This document shows, one piece after another, positions 1-11,612 of a DNA stretch of 64,000 bases (position 1 is the stretch's first letter; the number at the start of each line of letters is the position of its first letter). Position numbers and translations under genes: made by a program. The stretch is from Chloranthus sessilifolius. Its lineage: Eukaryota; Streptophyta; Magnoliopsida; Chloranthales; Chloranthaceae. The stretch covers positions 141,357,725 to 141,421,724 of the forward strand of contig CM037588.1 in assembly GCA_021018995.1 (NCBI GenBank), read 5' to 3'. The notes under the pieces were generated by a model, which was given only the letters and a program-made list of their open reading frames with translations, ran no database searches and was not told where the DNA came from.

Positions 1-525
1 TCTCTCTCGCTGGCACGGTGAGCTTCGCTGCTGCCCTGTTACAGAATGTCCTGGTTTTTGTGTGTTTTTTGAGTCGTTCTGATTCAGCTCCTCGCTGTCC
101 AGCAGGTATGTAATCTCCTTTGCCATGTATCAGATTTTCCTCTTTCCGCAATAAAATAAAAATTTTGAACTTCCATGTTTTATGGTGGAAACATTATTTT
201 CGAGGGAAAAAGTTTTTGTTAAGTTGGTTATAGCCACTCTACCGCTTTACCCACATTAAAGTTTTAGGTATTTTTTTGGTATTTCCAACAAATTTCAGCA
301 TTCATGCTTAGGGATCATGTCATTCATGAAGATCTCATCTTCCAAGCACCCAAAGTAATAAAGAAATACCCAAAAAGGGCTACCCATTATTTCCAACAAC
401 CAATTTTTCAAGAAACAATTTTCGTGGAACTAGGATACGTAAGCATTTAGCAGTATGCAAGCACATAAGGAAAATTTGAACGAGAAAACAATAAAATAAT
501 AAAACAACGTGAATGCATCTCTTAC
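1..525 (-). other. petC intron 3 (partial), no coding signal seen
   Basis: Starts with a GT donor (GTAAG) at 525-521 just after the GPAPL codons. No sequence resembling the conserved C-terminal petC exon was found on minus before the window edge. Confidence 0.6.
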
Positions 526-3500
526 CAGAGGTGCAGGTCCTCTAACAACCTTGCCCTGGTTATTGTATTGGGAACCATGGCAGGGACATATAAACTTGTT
601 TTCAGCTGCATTCCAGGGCACAACACATCCAAGGTGGGTGCAGACTCCATTGATGCCGTAGGTTGCCAGAGACTTGTCATTTTCCACAACAAGATACGTA
701 GGATCTCCCTGCACGAAATTGATATATTCAATCATGTTCTAGCCCGTATTGCATAAAAATATCCCATCATAATTAATAAATCCAACATTTAGTTTTTAAC
801 ACTATTTTAAATAAGGAATTCTGATGAAATGATTGAAGCGGGCAGTTCAGTTGGTGGATCGGACCAGAAGGTCCCATTACAGTTTATATATATATATATA
901 TATATATGTATACAGTTCAACCAGCCAGGCGGGTCAGGTTTCGGTGTGGTATAACAAATATTAACCGCTAATCTTCTTTGTTTGTTATTATTATTATTAT
1001 TATTGTTATTATTACTATATAAAGGCCCCAGATCTTCTATGGTTTTGATGTGAGATTGTTATATTATCATAAACAATTTCAAAGAAAGAATGCTAACAAT
1101 CATAAAATAGAGCATATTAGTGTTATCAAAATTGATTCATATTAAAGCCCTTGAAAATAATCAAAAATTAAAGATTGATGATCATGGTAGGTGGTCCTAA
1201 TAAAATACCAAGGTGAAAATCATGGATCACAAATATGCATAAACAACAAGAAGATACTTTGATGAAGAAAAAATCAATTCTTGTTAACCTAGAAGCAAGT
1301 GAAGCTGTTAAAGTAAGATGGGGACAAATTACACCCAAGAATTAGAAATGCAATATATCCTCTCATGAAAATGAACCCAGCTCAACACGAAACCAAAAAA
1401 GAAGAAATTGCATGCTCAATTCTATACAAGATTGCAATGTAAGTCAACAATGGATCTCAATGGTTTAAATGGATTCTTTCAAGCATGGTTTAAAAACTTG
1501 CCAAAAACTCAACTCGACTTAGCCGAGTCAAATCGACTAGGAAAGAATTCAAGCCGACTTGGTAAGAAACTTGATACTACTACTAATTGCGAGCAACTCA
1601 TCTTTGTCGAGTGAGTTTCTAAGCATCGGGCTTCGAGTTTAATATATTATCGAGGCAAGTTTTACTCGACCTTCGAGTTAAAAAGACCCGACCTGGGTGA
1701 ATTTTGAGTTGAGTTGAATTTTCGGATTTGCAAACCATGATTTCAAGTCTCTGATTAGAATGTGGACCTCACTACGAAGATTCATTCAGATATAAGGTAA
1801 AATATGTGGTTAGGTTAAAAACAGAGAAAAAAAATGTAGTTATTATGCATGTAAATCATGAGAAAACAAATGAACTTCTTTAAAAAAGAAAGACGCACAA
1901 AGGAACGAGCATATCTATTTCAGATATGCTGCAAGTATTTCCTGTGAGAAAAATAGATAAAAAGGAAATAACTTCCTCTTCATCTCTCACGATATAATAT
2001 GTGCCACTTACCATAAATTCCAAACACAAGTCAACCCAAACATTTGCTCGAATCCCGTCTAAGGGTGATTTTGAGAAGACTAATCACTGATGTGGAAAAC
2101 ATATGTTTAGTAATAGATAATTGATGAAATATCTGAAAAGCTTTCAGAGAGAAAGTGTTCTGTTTGACAATCTGAAACCTTTTGGGTAAAATACATATGA
2201 AGAGAATTTCTGCAGTGAGAAGACTAACTGCCACCTAACTAAGAATAAAAAATGCCATTACTTATCCACCTGTGGTACATACAATATGTTCAAGAACACT
2301 TTGCTCATCAACAATTGAACTGTGTTAAGTAAATTAAAATCCATGCATTCCTTGGAAGGCAGTCAACACTCAACAAGTCAGTTTGGCCAAAATCCAGGTC
2401 CCTTTGGGGCAACAAACCTGACCCAATGTGCCAAAAGTATGAGCCCAACAGGACAGAGTCGGGTTGGGCTGACCCCTAGTGGAACGCACATGGGATGCAA
2501 GTGAGAAAAAAGACAGAGAATAAAGAATAAAATAGAGAGGTAATCATTAAATAACTATGGAAAACGAAATGAAATGCATATATTGAGTTGAAGTCATTTT
2601 CTCGATCAATTATCGAATGAATGATTTGCAATAGTAAAAGAACATTAAAAAAATTGGTTTTGGGAGAGAATTATCAATAAATTATATAAACGAAGTAGTT
2701 CAAATTTATCCGAGTTTTAATGAAAAAATAAGCATTAAGTAACCTTAATGCTCACTAAGGAAGACAAAATGATAGAATAATAATCTCAATGGCCAACCCA
2801 GCCGACAATGCTTCCAGGCCTGACCTGACCAAATAGATCAAGTTTATGAGCACTACCCAGTTCAAAAGCCAGGTCAGGCGGGTCGGGTAATGGGCCAACC
2901 TGGCCCATTGACAGCCCTAATTACTTGTAAAGTCGTAATAGGATATAATTCTCAACTCCTAAAGGAAAAAAGAAACAGAATCTTTAGTAAGAGTAACCTT
3001 GTACTTTTGAGAGTGAAACCTCCATTTTTTTGGGCTCACTACCGTATCTTGGGTCTCCATTCTCCCTGTTTTTTATTTTGAAACAAGATAACAATGCAGA
3101 AGGATAGCCTTTGTATTGTGATCCTTACTGCAGGGCCATCATGTATTGATTATCTAGCAGAGACTTCCTTGTTTTATCACAGACTCAATCTTCCAGTTTA
3201 TCTCTATCAGGGATAAGTTGAGGGTTTTACGGAAAGCCATTTCATCAAAAAAATATTTACAAGTATTTGTATTCATCAACTAGTCACTAACTCTGACCCA
3301 CTCTTTAGGACGCTGTAGCTGCATTTTTCATCAACTTGAACTTTTCAAAAAGAAGTATAAGGAATAAGAAGAAAGTTCATTCTTACCTTTAACCCTTGTG
3401 TAAGGGTTCTATCCCCAGGGCCATGAGTCTTGAGCCATTCAGCAGCAATAACATCATTCCCAACGGCATCCTTGGCTACGGTTCCACCACCACCACCACC

Positions 3501-5949
3501 GGATCTATTTTATTTTTCAAACAAATATATTTGAAGAGAAAAATCATCAGGACCCACAAGAATTTATATAGTACAAAAGAAAAAACATAATTTGGCATCA
3601 AAAAGCAAATGTCATGGCCAAAATAAGATGAATAATCATCTCATGATCAAGGTTGCTAAAATGAGAAATATTGCTTGACCTATAAATAGTGCTTGTACAA
3701 ATTTATTCGTAATTTCACAACTAAGCAATCAAATTTTATTGTGATTTTAATTTGCAGACTACCCATTTATGTTTCGATAAAGCAGTTCCTAATTACGCAT
3801 CCCAAGAGTGACAAATTTCCTTCAGAATTTATCAAGATAATACGAAAAAATTCATTTCCTTAAGGTTGATTCTCTTAATTTTTAGGAAATTATGAGACTG
3901 CTAATTTCAGCATGCGTCCATCATTTTTCCCACTTGAAAAGGAGAAAAATAAAAAACCTGCAAATTAATTCTTCAAAAGGTAGCTCCGTTTCGCTGGAAA
4001 TAATTGGATATAATCTATTTTTCTACCCAAAACCAAAAAACACTGCATGTGCTCCCTATCATAGTTTGAAAACTCGGCCGATACTAATACGTATTGATTC
4101 TCAGCAGCTGATACTGATACACACAAGCGTGTCAACAATCAATACCGATATTAAAATCTTGCTCCCTATGACTCACCAGCTACTTCAGAAAAGTGACATT
4201 TCCTATTTACACACTCAGACATTATGTAAATAATAAGGAACATATTTTCATAAATATTAAGTACTAAACAGTTTGTTCCAACGATCAAAATCACATTACA
4301 GTCTGAAAAAAAAAAACCTAACTAATAAGTTTCTCTATGGATTTTGAGTACAGGGTTTCATACCAAGATCTTCAAGAACTCACAGAGACAGTGCCCATTT
4401 ATAAAGGTTTTTCCAAACCTGGGCCCAGAGAAATTGGCAGACTAGAGTTTTATATCTTCTGTCCCATTTCCAAACGTCTTCCAATTTTATTAAACCTTGG
4501 TTTGCTCATTATTTGTTTTGAATTAACAGATAAATTTATCCATCGCACAAGTTTTTCTCATTTATTTTAAAATAGCGTATTTTCCATCAAAGCCAAAATT
4601 TTGTGTGCATACATGTAAATGCACACACAATGTGAATAACTCACTAATATGGATATGATTTTTTAACTGTTGCTTTAAAAATTCATATATTTTATCTAGT
4701 AAATGTGTACACATGTACATATGAGTATTTACACAAGCCCAAATTTACATTACACATAACATATCCACTAATTAATATATAAATTCATATTTACGCATAC
4801 CCATGGTTTTAAATATCGACCATATACGATACATATCAGCCAATATGTATTGGGTTAGGCCCCGTCCAATACAGTATACACTCCCGATTCGATATGGGGT
4901 CAAATATCAGGTCAAACAAGTGAAATATTGGTCCCATATCGGGCCATATTGGCCCATATGTTATCAGCCGATATGTATCCGATATGGACCAGACAAAATA
5001 CCAAAACTGCCATTCCAGCAAAAAAAACTCTTTTATATTTTTTATATTTTAAAAATAAAAAGGGAAATTTTCAAAAAAAAAACCCTGAACTTTCACCCGA
5101 TATGGCTAACACACCTAAAATATTGATATTATCAAATTAGCACTCATAAGTTCATCAACTAGACCCCTGCTATCAACTCCAGTTAATATGCGAACGGAAA
5201 ATGTTGAGTTGGCATTCAAATTAGCACCTGAAGAATCATAAATTCATCAACTAGACTCGTGCCGTCAACTACAGTCAAAGTCGCATATTAACGGCAGGGG
5301 TCTAGTTGATGAACTTATGATTTCTTCAGGTGCTAATTTGACAATATCAATAGTTTTTTTTTAAATTGTTCCAAATAATAAAAAAGGGAAATTTTCAAAA
5401 TAACTCCTGAACTTTCTCCCCGTCATCAATAACTCACCTAAACTATTGCTCTTATCTAATAGGCACCCAAAGTACACATAAGTTCATCAACTAAATCTCT
5501 ACCATCACCTTCCGTTAATATGCGAACGGAAAATGTTGAGTTGGCATATAACACCCCAAAATAGCATGTGGCATGCCAACGTGGGGGGAAGGACCAATGG
5601 TTCTTTGGGATTTTATTATTATTATTATTATTATTTTCTTTTTGAAACTGTTTTGGGGAAACAACAGTCATGCCCATTAAGTCCTCACCACGTTGGCATG
5701 CCACGCATGCTATTTTGGAGTGTTCTATGCCAACTCAGCATTTTCCGTTCGCATATTAACGGAAGGTGACGGTAGGGGTTTAGTTAATGAACTTATGTGT
5801 ACTTTGGGTGCTTATTAGATAGGAGCAATAGTTTAGGTGCGTTATTGATGACAGGGTGATATTTCAGGGGTTATTTTGAAATTTTCCCTTAAAAAAAGTA
5901 CTTTTATGCAAATATCCCATTCGTATCAGCTTGGGACCTGGTCGATATG

Positions 5950-6018
<69 letters not shown>

Positions 6019-6393
6019 AGGTGTCGGTCCTCCATGGGAGGATGGTCACCGTCCTCCAAGCTTCCATGTGGAGCTCCACGTGGCACTCAAAATATTGTTT
6101 TGATGCCACGTGGAGCTCGGGTACATTGCTTAGATCATCTTTGACAAAAAAAAAAAATTGAAAACTCATCTCCACCGTGTGTTTTTTGAATCGTTAAATA
6201 TGGACTAATGAAACCTGTCAAATTTTGACTTATGGGTTTAAAAAGTTTTTTCAAAATTTCTTTTTTTAATATTGATCTAAACCGTCCACTTGTTCTCGAC
6301 GTGAAACCCAAACAATGTTTTGGGTGCCACGTAGAGCTCCATGTCCATCTTGGAGGACGATCACCGTCCTCCATTGGAGAACCTGACGGGCTC

Positions 6394-6436
<43 letters not shown>

Positions 6437-6946
6437 TTGGTCTTTAAATCCCTGTGCATACCCGAATGAATTAAGGATCCAAAAACAAATCATCTCATGT
6501 TGGAACAAGAAAAATCAAATTAGCTAGAAACAAGGGGTCAATAGCCCAGATATTCCCCTTCATTTTCAAATCACAAACACAAATAACGCAAAAATTACAA
6601 TACAATTGAGGGAAAAAATAAAAACTCACCCAGGGGGGACAAAGAAGGCTGCATAGGGAACCAACATGCCAGCAGTGGGTAAGGAGATAGCGCCCAATAG
6701 AATCAAATTCATGAGCTCCCTCTTTCCCATATCTGGCACACGATCAGCGGGGATGCTGGTAGCCTGGCACACAATCCGAGCACCACCCTTTTCCTTACCC
6801 GTGTACTGGTGGCTCTTCTTGGGCTTGTTAAACATAAGAACTTGTTCGCAAGGAGAGAAAACACCATTTTTGCTTGAGCAAAGCTGTAAGAAGTTTGAGT
6901 TATTTACCTGAGAAGGGGTTGTGGGGGAGAATGCGGTGGTAGCCAT
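526..6946 (-). CDS. petC: Rieske iron-sulfur subunit of cytochrome b6f complex, chloroplast (partial, 3 exons in window)
   Basis: Encodes the Rieske 2Fe-2S protein that passes electrons from plastoquinol to cytochrome f in the thylakoid b6f complex. Exons on minus: 6946-6630, 3504-3387, 708-526, all with GT-AG borders and consistent phase (317+118 nt = 145 codons, then 61 codons). Exon 1 holds the transit peptide ([13 protein letters not shown]...), the conserved [10 protein letters not shown] stretch and the hydrophobic anchor ending in FFVPPG. Exon 2 holds the Gly-rich hinge and [14 protein letters not shown]. Exon 3 holds both cluster loops, CTHLGC and CPCHGS, and ends at VRGPAPL. The last ~33 residues (normally ending near TGDAPWW) are not in positions 1-525, so the final exon lies beyond the left edge. 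Introns of 3.1 and 2.7 kb are filled with MITEs. A 24-nt insertion lies in the transit peptide (see findings). Identification is secure from the motifs; the ATG at 6946 fits the family start. Confidence 0.96.
709..3386 (-). other. petC intron 2 (TE debris, no gene)
   Basis: A 2.7 kb intron between the hinge exon and the cluster exon. It contains a short (TA)n run at 884-907 flanked by imperfect inverted GGTCxG sequences, a degenerate CGAGT-rich stretch at 1490-1720, and a 2815-2925 block of GGCC-rich inverted repeats ending TTGACAGCCCT, which looks like a hAT-type MITE end. I see no protein-coding signal; its short open frames are not family-like. Confidence 0.6.
4050..4165. repeat. GATACGTATC-family dispersed repeat, degraded copy
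   Basis: Contains CGGCCGATACTAATACGTATT and further GATAC/GTATC inverted pairs between 4075 and 4155. Same motif style as the copies near 4.9, 27.2, 39.3, 42.5 and 45.0 kb. Confidence 0.45.
4800..5005. repeat. GATACGTATC-family dispersed repeat
   Basis: Starts CCATGGTTTTAAATATCG and continues with dense inverted pairs (ATCGACC..., CATATCAGCC, GGGCCATATTGGCCCATAT, CCGATATG). The same opening, as its inverse TATTTAGAACCATG, closes the copy at 28.08 kb, so the family seems to have inverted ends. Lies in petC intron 1. Non-coding. Confidence 0.6.
5062..5352. mobile_element. Foldback MITE, right end truncated
   Basis: The left arm (GGGAAATTTTC..., 5062-5180) and inner right arm (5285-5352) are inverted copies around AGTTCATCAACTAGACCCCTGC. 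The outer right arm is missing and runs into the second, related MITE at 5386. The GGGAAATTTTC terminus suggests a Mutator-type MITE. Located in petC intron 1. Confidence 0.65.
5386..5888. mobile_element. Long-TIR foldback MITE (Mutator-type ends)
   Basis: Starts GGGAAATTTTCAAAATAAC and ends with its inverse TTATTTTGAAATTTTCCC. The two arms, ~190-200 bp each, are nearly perfect inverted repeats that include CGAACGGAAAATG and GCATGCCAACGTGG. A TTA-repeat spacer (5615-5636) separates them. The A-rich 9-bp flanks (5377-5385 and 5889-5897) are similar but not identical, so the TSD is uncertain. In petC intron 1 it would form a long RNA hairpin in the pre-mRNA. Confidence 0.8.
5952..6014. repeat. 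(TA)n microsatellite
   Basis: About 31 TA units abutting the left end of the MITE at 6015. Confidence 0.95.
6015..6395. mobile_element. Foldback MITE inserted within a TA microsatellite
   Basis: Arms of ~90 bp: left holds CCGTCCTCCAAG, GTGGAGCTCCACGTGGCAC and AATATTGTTTTG; right holds the inverse CAATGTTTTGGGTGCCACGT, AGAGCTCCA and CTTGGAGGACG. Both sides are pure (TA)n, as expected when a TA-targeting MITE lands in a TA repeat. Family not assigned. In petC intron 1. Confidence 0.7.
6396..6434. repeat. (AT)n microsatellite
   Basis: About 19 AT units abutting the right end of the MITE at 6015-6395. Confidence 0.95.
6884..6907 (-). other. 24-nt GT...AG-bounded segment inside petC exon 1
   Basis: Read on minus it starts GTAAAT and ends TTACAG, and it sits exactly between ...TPSQ and LCSSKNG, residues that are contiguous in the spinach and tobacco transit peptides as I recall them. 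It is divisible by three, has no stop and would add eight residues (VNNSNFLQ). It is far below normal plant intron length, so retention as coding sequence is likeliest; a shrunken or relic intron is the interesting alternative. Confidence 0.6.
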
Positions 6947-7175
6947 GGTAGTAGAGGTAGATATGTTCTAGAGAGGATTGCAGATGGGTTTTTGGGATTT
7001 ATGAAGAACAAAGATATGGTTGTGTATTTTTTCATAAAACAGTTAAGTAGATAGGGTTGTGTTTGATTGAAGTTGATTGGATACACACAGCCACATGTTG
7101 GTGATCGTCTACTTTCCTTTTTATCTTTTTTTATTTTCTTGCTTTGATTAACAGAGTCCCTTTATATTATATACC
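6947..7175 (-). promoter_or_regulatory. petC 5' leader and probable core promoter
   Basis: Upstream of the petC ATG, the minus strand carries an AT-rich TATATAATATAA stretch (plus-strand 7160-7172), about 215 bp before the start codon, in CT/T-rich surroundings. Position and composition fit a TATA box with a 150-190 nt leader. The transcription start is inferred. The TE nest begins within ~20 bp upstream, so the native upstream promoter is very short or displaced. Confidence 0.4.
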
Positions 7176-7189
7176 CCACTGAATCTTTG

Positions 7190-7468
7190 AGCCCATTGAC
7201 TGTTTTGAATGACACAATGGAGATCATTTTTCAACACATAACAGTGGATCTTGAGACAAAGGAGATCATTTTTCATCACATATTTCAGACATTGGATCTT
7301 GAGATCGTGGGCGTACCACCAAACGGTCAGTTTGTGATTTAATGTCTCACCATCCTAGAAAAGTGACCTGCATCACATGGAACCCTTAAACTTGAGTTTA
7401 AGGTCACTTCTTGGGATGTGTGCCATGAGAAATAAAAAAATGACTGACTTTCCCTCTATAATCTATCC
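7190..7468. mobile_element. MITE family M1, left part (split by copia insertion)
   Basis: The left arm CCCATTGACTGTTTTGAATG...GGAGATCATTTTTC is inverted relative to 26940-26990 on the other side of the copia element (AAAAATAATCTCCATCATC...ATTCAAAG...CAATGGG). The internal GTGTGCCATG...AATAAAAAAATGACTGACTT matches the intact copy at 44446-44775. The copia target duplication TATCC is at 7464-7468. Confidence 0.7.
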
Positions 7469-7675
7469 GACAAATAATACAACATAAGCAAAATGAGAAG
7501 AAGAGCAGGCTTTCCCAATCAGGTGAAGCCAAAGACTATATGTAAGGGATCAACAATGTTATGGTCCAATGGCCGGTTACAATAGGTTGCAACAAAAGGA
7601 AAAATAACAGTTGCTTACATGGCAGATTTGTTATGAGCTATTATCAGGTGTATCATCCCGAGCATTGCTAATACA
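7469..7675 (-). repeat. copia 3' LTR
   Basis: About 91% identical by eye to 26706-26912. The purine-rich AACTTGAGGGGG on minus lies directly inside it and marks the polypurine tract, which fixes this copy as the 3' LTR. Confidence 0.88.
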
Positions 7676-7732
7676 CCCCCTCAAGTTGATGGGTGTCTCT
7701 TCAACCGTTAAATTGTCCCGTAGATATTTGAA

Positions 7733-8940
7733 TCATAGTGTCGACATAGGTTTGGTAAAGATATCAGCAATCTGTTCAACGCTTGTAACATGTCGGACTT
7801 GGATCTGCTTATTGATTACCTTTTCTCGGATGTAATGGTAATCAACCTCAATGCGTTTTGTCCGCGCATGAAACACAGGGTTGGAGGCTAAGGAAATAAC
7901 TCTGATATTGTCACACCATAACAGCAGGATGGCGCGTTGTGCAACACGGAGATCCTTGAGAAGCATTTGCACCCAGGTGAGTTCGGTAGCAGTATGGGCT
8001 AAGGACCGGTATTCTGCTTCGATGGACGACCTAGCAACATTGCTTTGTTTATTGGCACACCAAGAAATAAGATTAGGGCTAAGGTAGAGACAGAAACCAA
8101 TGGTTGAGCGACGATCATCCTTGTCACCTGCCCATTCAGCATCAGAATAGGCCAAGAGATCAAGCAGCCCTTGTTGAAACCTGAGTCCATGATGTATTAT
8201 TCCTTTGATGAAACGTAGAATGCGTTTCATAGCAAGGAAGTCGTTTGCTAGGTGAATGCATGTGTTGACACACATTATTGACAACAAATGCAAGTTCTGG
8301 ACATGTTATGGTGAGGTACTGCAACCCTCCCACGATACTCCGATAGAAAGTTGGATTTGCAAACGGGCTGTCATCAGAACTTGTGGCAGCAGATTTGACG
8401 GTTGTGGGTGAGAAATAAGGCTTACAGTCCAGCATACCAGCTCGTTGCAGAAGATCGGCAGCGTATTTAGATTGGGAGAGAAGTACCCCTTGTATTGTGC
8501 ACACAACTTAGATACCAAGGAAATAATTCAAGCAACCCACATTCTTCATAGAGAAAGATTGATTCATCCGTTTCATAAGAGCTGTGATTTGAATAGTGGA
8601 GCTGCCAGTGACCAGTATGTCATCTACATAAATTAGAATGATTGTGATGTGACTGTCTTGGTGGCGAACAAATAGAGAGGTGTCCGCATAATTGGTCTTG
8701 AAGCCACTGTTGAGTAAAAAGTTGGAGAATGTCTCAAACCAAGCCCATGGTGCTTGCTTGAGGCCCTATATAGCCTTACGTAATTTGCACACGTGTTGTG
8801 GGTAGTCCGAATCAACATAACCTTGTGGTTGATGGATGTATAATTCGTCATCAAGAAACTCATGTAGGAAGGCATTAGAAACATCCAATTGTTTTATCGG
8901 TCATTGATAATGCAACGCGAGGATAAGATAATTCTTATAG
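7733..8940 (-). mobile_element. copia reverse transcriptase (C-terminal part) and RNase H remains
   Basis: RNase H motifs are visible: AYSDAEWAGDKDDRRST, SIEAEYRSLA and the C-terminal HVTSVEQIADIFTKP. RT-derived peptides lie between 8160 and 8930. This is the 3' part of the fossil copia pol, separated from the rest by the nested Tekay-like element. Confidence 0.88.
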
Positions 8941-8962
8941 TGGGCTGTTTGGACACCGGACT

Positions 8963-8967
8963 AAAGG
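8963..8967. repeat. Target site duplication AAAGG of the Tekay-like element (left)
   Basis: AAAGG precedes TGTGACAGCC at 8968, and the same five bases follow the right LTR end (...GTCGTCACA) at 23635-23639. Confidence 0.85.
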
Positions 8968-11612
8968 TGTGACAGCCCAGATTTCTGCACCCAAAAATCT
9001 GTGCCGTCTGAATCATACTCTAGATGATTCCCGGAACAAACCAAAGAGTGTCAGCTCGTCTAGTGAAAATCAGAGCAGACACTGTCCGACATGACAGATC
9101 AAGTCATCATAGAAGGCTTTAAAAGGAAAGAAAATGAACAAAACTATCTATATGAAATCAAAAGAATATACATCCTCAAAAAGGAATCAAGAAGAACTAC
9201 TGGTGATGGACATCCATCACTCAAAATAATGGTTCCCAATAGTGGTTCCTATAAAATATATAATGCTATAAATAAACATCTACAGTAAATAAATACAGAA
9301 AAGTGGCCACCAGGCACACAGATAATCTAAAATACAAGTACATAACCTAAAATACAGAACCAATACCCTAGCTACTGATAGAACTCGTCAGCAGGGATAT
9401 CAGTATCCTCCTCCCCGGCCTTAGCCTCTGCCTTTGGCTGGTAATCGGGATCGCTCTCAGTACCCGGAACTCTAGCCTCAGAACCTATTATATAGAAATA
9501 GGGTGAGCTATCCATCTAAGCTTAATAAAAGAAACTCATGAAATTTACATCTTAATTGTAAAATATGGCTTGCAAAATATAACTCAGAACGGATGATTAA
9601 ATCAAATAATGCAGACAAAACTGAATAGATGCAGACAGATGAATAAGACAACAGATGCAGACAGATAATCCAAATGCGAAACTTTTAGTAAACAAAGCAG
9701 ATGCAGAATTATAAGAAATAGACTTTAATATCAGAGTTGTCAGATGCATGTATACAATAGTTATTGAGTTAAATTCTATACTTAAATAACTCCTGTGAAT
9801 ATAGCACGTGGTAGCTAGATGTGTCCCGATGAGTAATCCCGATCATCGTCGTTTAATGAATAATTACAGATCATTGCATCAAGCCTCTATAAAGGAGAGC
9901 AACTTGTACCGAGGGTTTACAAATCAGATACACAGATATCCCGCCATGCAGGTCGTGGGTATCCTGCCACGTCAAGGGGATTCGTCACATGAACTTTAAA
10001 TCAATACACTTAAAGACCTCAGAATCAGATAGCAGAACAGATGACAGAATTAGATAATAAAGCCTTTTAACAGAAAAAATCAGATACAGATGCTTAGAAA
10101 ATCATGCAGTCAAAATCGAATACAAGTTAAGTTGAATTTTCCTTACCTAAGATTAAGTCTTTCTAAGCAAATCCAAAGCTTTTTAAAGTGTCCTGATCTT
10201 GACCTAGACCATACGTATAGTATACTACGTGTCAGAAGTGTTAGGATACAATTTAGTACACTGCCCAGCAGTGTTTTTCTCAGAAAACTAAAACAGGCAA
10301 AAATAGGAAATTCGATCGATCAATCTCCATATATGATCGATTAGATTCACATCTGATGGATCAACTCATCATTTGATCGATCGGATGTCTCACTCTTAAA
10401 TAGACAAATCAGAGAACATCTAATCGATCAATCTTCATTTGATCGATCAGATTCTCAAGTTGATCGATCAATTCCCATTATTGATTGATTGAATCCTTAG
10501 TTTGATCGATCAATCCTTATGTTTGATCGATCGGATTTTCAAAAGTCAGAAATTCAGAAAACATGCCTCATGTTCTATACTTTATTTATGAAATTCGATC
10601 GATCAAATCCCATGTTTGATCGATAAATCTTACTGTTTGATCGATCAATTATCAATTGATCGATCAAATCACACTTGATCAATCACTTCAGATTCTGATC
10701 GATTAGTGCCAAATTCGATCGATCAAATCACCAATTTGATCGATTGAGAATATCGGGTTTGAACTTCTAAGAAAGAACACCCTTTTGTTCCATAGAGGGC
10801 TTTATACAATTCGATCGATCAAATTCTAGATTTGATCGATCGGATTATACTATGATCGATCAAATATTCAATTGATCGATCGAAAATGATAGTAAATGTC
10901 ATTAATGGGGGTTCGTTGATTCTAAACCCATCTCAACCCTAGCCTTTATGATTCTCCACGAATCATTCAAGCATTCCTTAACACATAATTATGTCATCTA
11001 AACTCTGATAAAACCCATAATAACTCACCTCTTTGATGGTTGTTTCCTTGATTCACAGCATCCTAGGTTCACATGGGTTTCGGACTCGGGATTCAAGAGT
11101 TTTTCGTTTCGAGTTTTTTGATGAACCAGAGGGACAGCTCTACGCTACACACAGAGGTTTTCACTCATAGATCTCGACTCCTTCAAGCTCTAGGTCAGAC
11201 TATCATGAACATATGGTTCTCTCTTACCCAAGCTTCACCAAAGGAGTTCTCAAAAACTCACATCACGTACACCTTGTGATTTGATAGGCAAAAACCAGAC
11301 CAGATGAGAAGGAGATGAAGAGAGGTGAAGTTCCAATCTCTTCCTTCCCTTATAAGCTAAAACAGAGAAATATCCTAGATATTTCCCTCTCTTAGTTTTC
11401 GTTCCGGTGTTGAGCGCACACACATTCTCACATGGATGACATTCTACACTAGTCTAAATTAGATCTTGGATTCATGTCGTAAGTGACAAATCACTTCGCA
11501 CGCCCATCGATTAAAGATCCCCATATTAAAATTTTTTAAAATCATCTTGATTTTCGTGTCATGCACGAATACCAAAGCAATCAGGTGTTCTCAAAATTTT
11601 AGGGTCGTCACA
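8968..11612 (-). repeat. Tekay-like 3' LTR
   Basis: 2645 bp, bounded by TGTGACAGCCC and GGTCGTCACA. The plus-strand CCCCCCTT at 11617-11624 just inside reads on minus as a purine-rich AAGGGGGG tract. The region 9395-11612 matches 21442-23634. It carries the GATCGATC palindrome array at 10310-10885. Confidence 0.88.
10310..10885. repeat. Palindrome array TTGATCGATCAA in the left Tekay LTR
   Basis: About 25 copies of TGATCGATCA or one-base variants, centres typically 20-23 bp apart with variable AT-rich spacers (e.g. AAATCCCATGTT). Palindromic core, non-identical spacers. The same array occurs in the other LTR (22355-22890) and in the internal region (13255-13615). Confidence 0.9.

Noticed and set aside
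568-756. Plus-strand frames across the petC cluster exon
   Set aside because: Antisense shadows of petC, whose motifs CTHLGC and CPCHGS are on minus.
5931-6161. Open frames with long Tyr-Ile runs around 5.9-6.4 kb, 20.2-20.5 kb and 21.0 kb
   Set aside because: They are translations of (TA)n microsatellites and have no protein features outside the repeat.
10310-10885. GATCGATC array considered as a CRISPR array
   Set aside because: Plant nuclear retroelement context, palindromic cores of ~10 bp, short non-unique spacers, no cas genes. It is an LTR-internal palindrome array.
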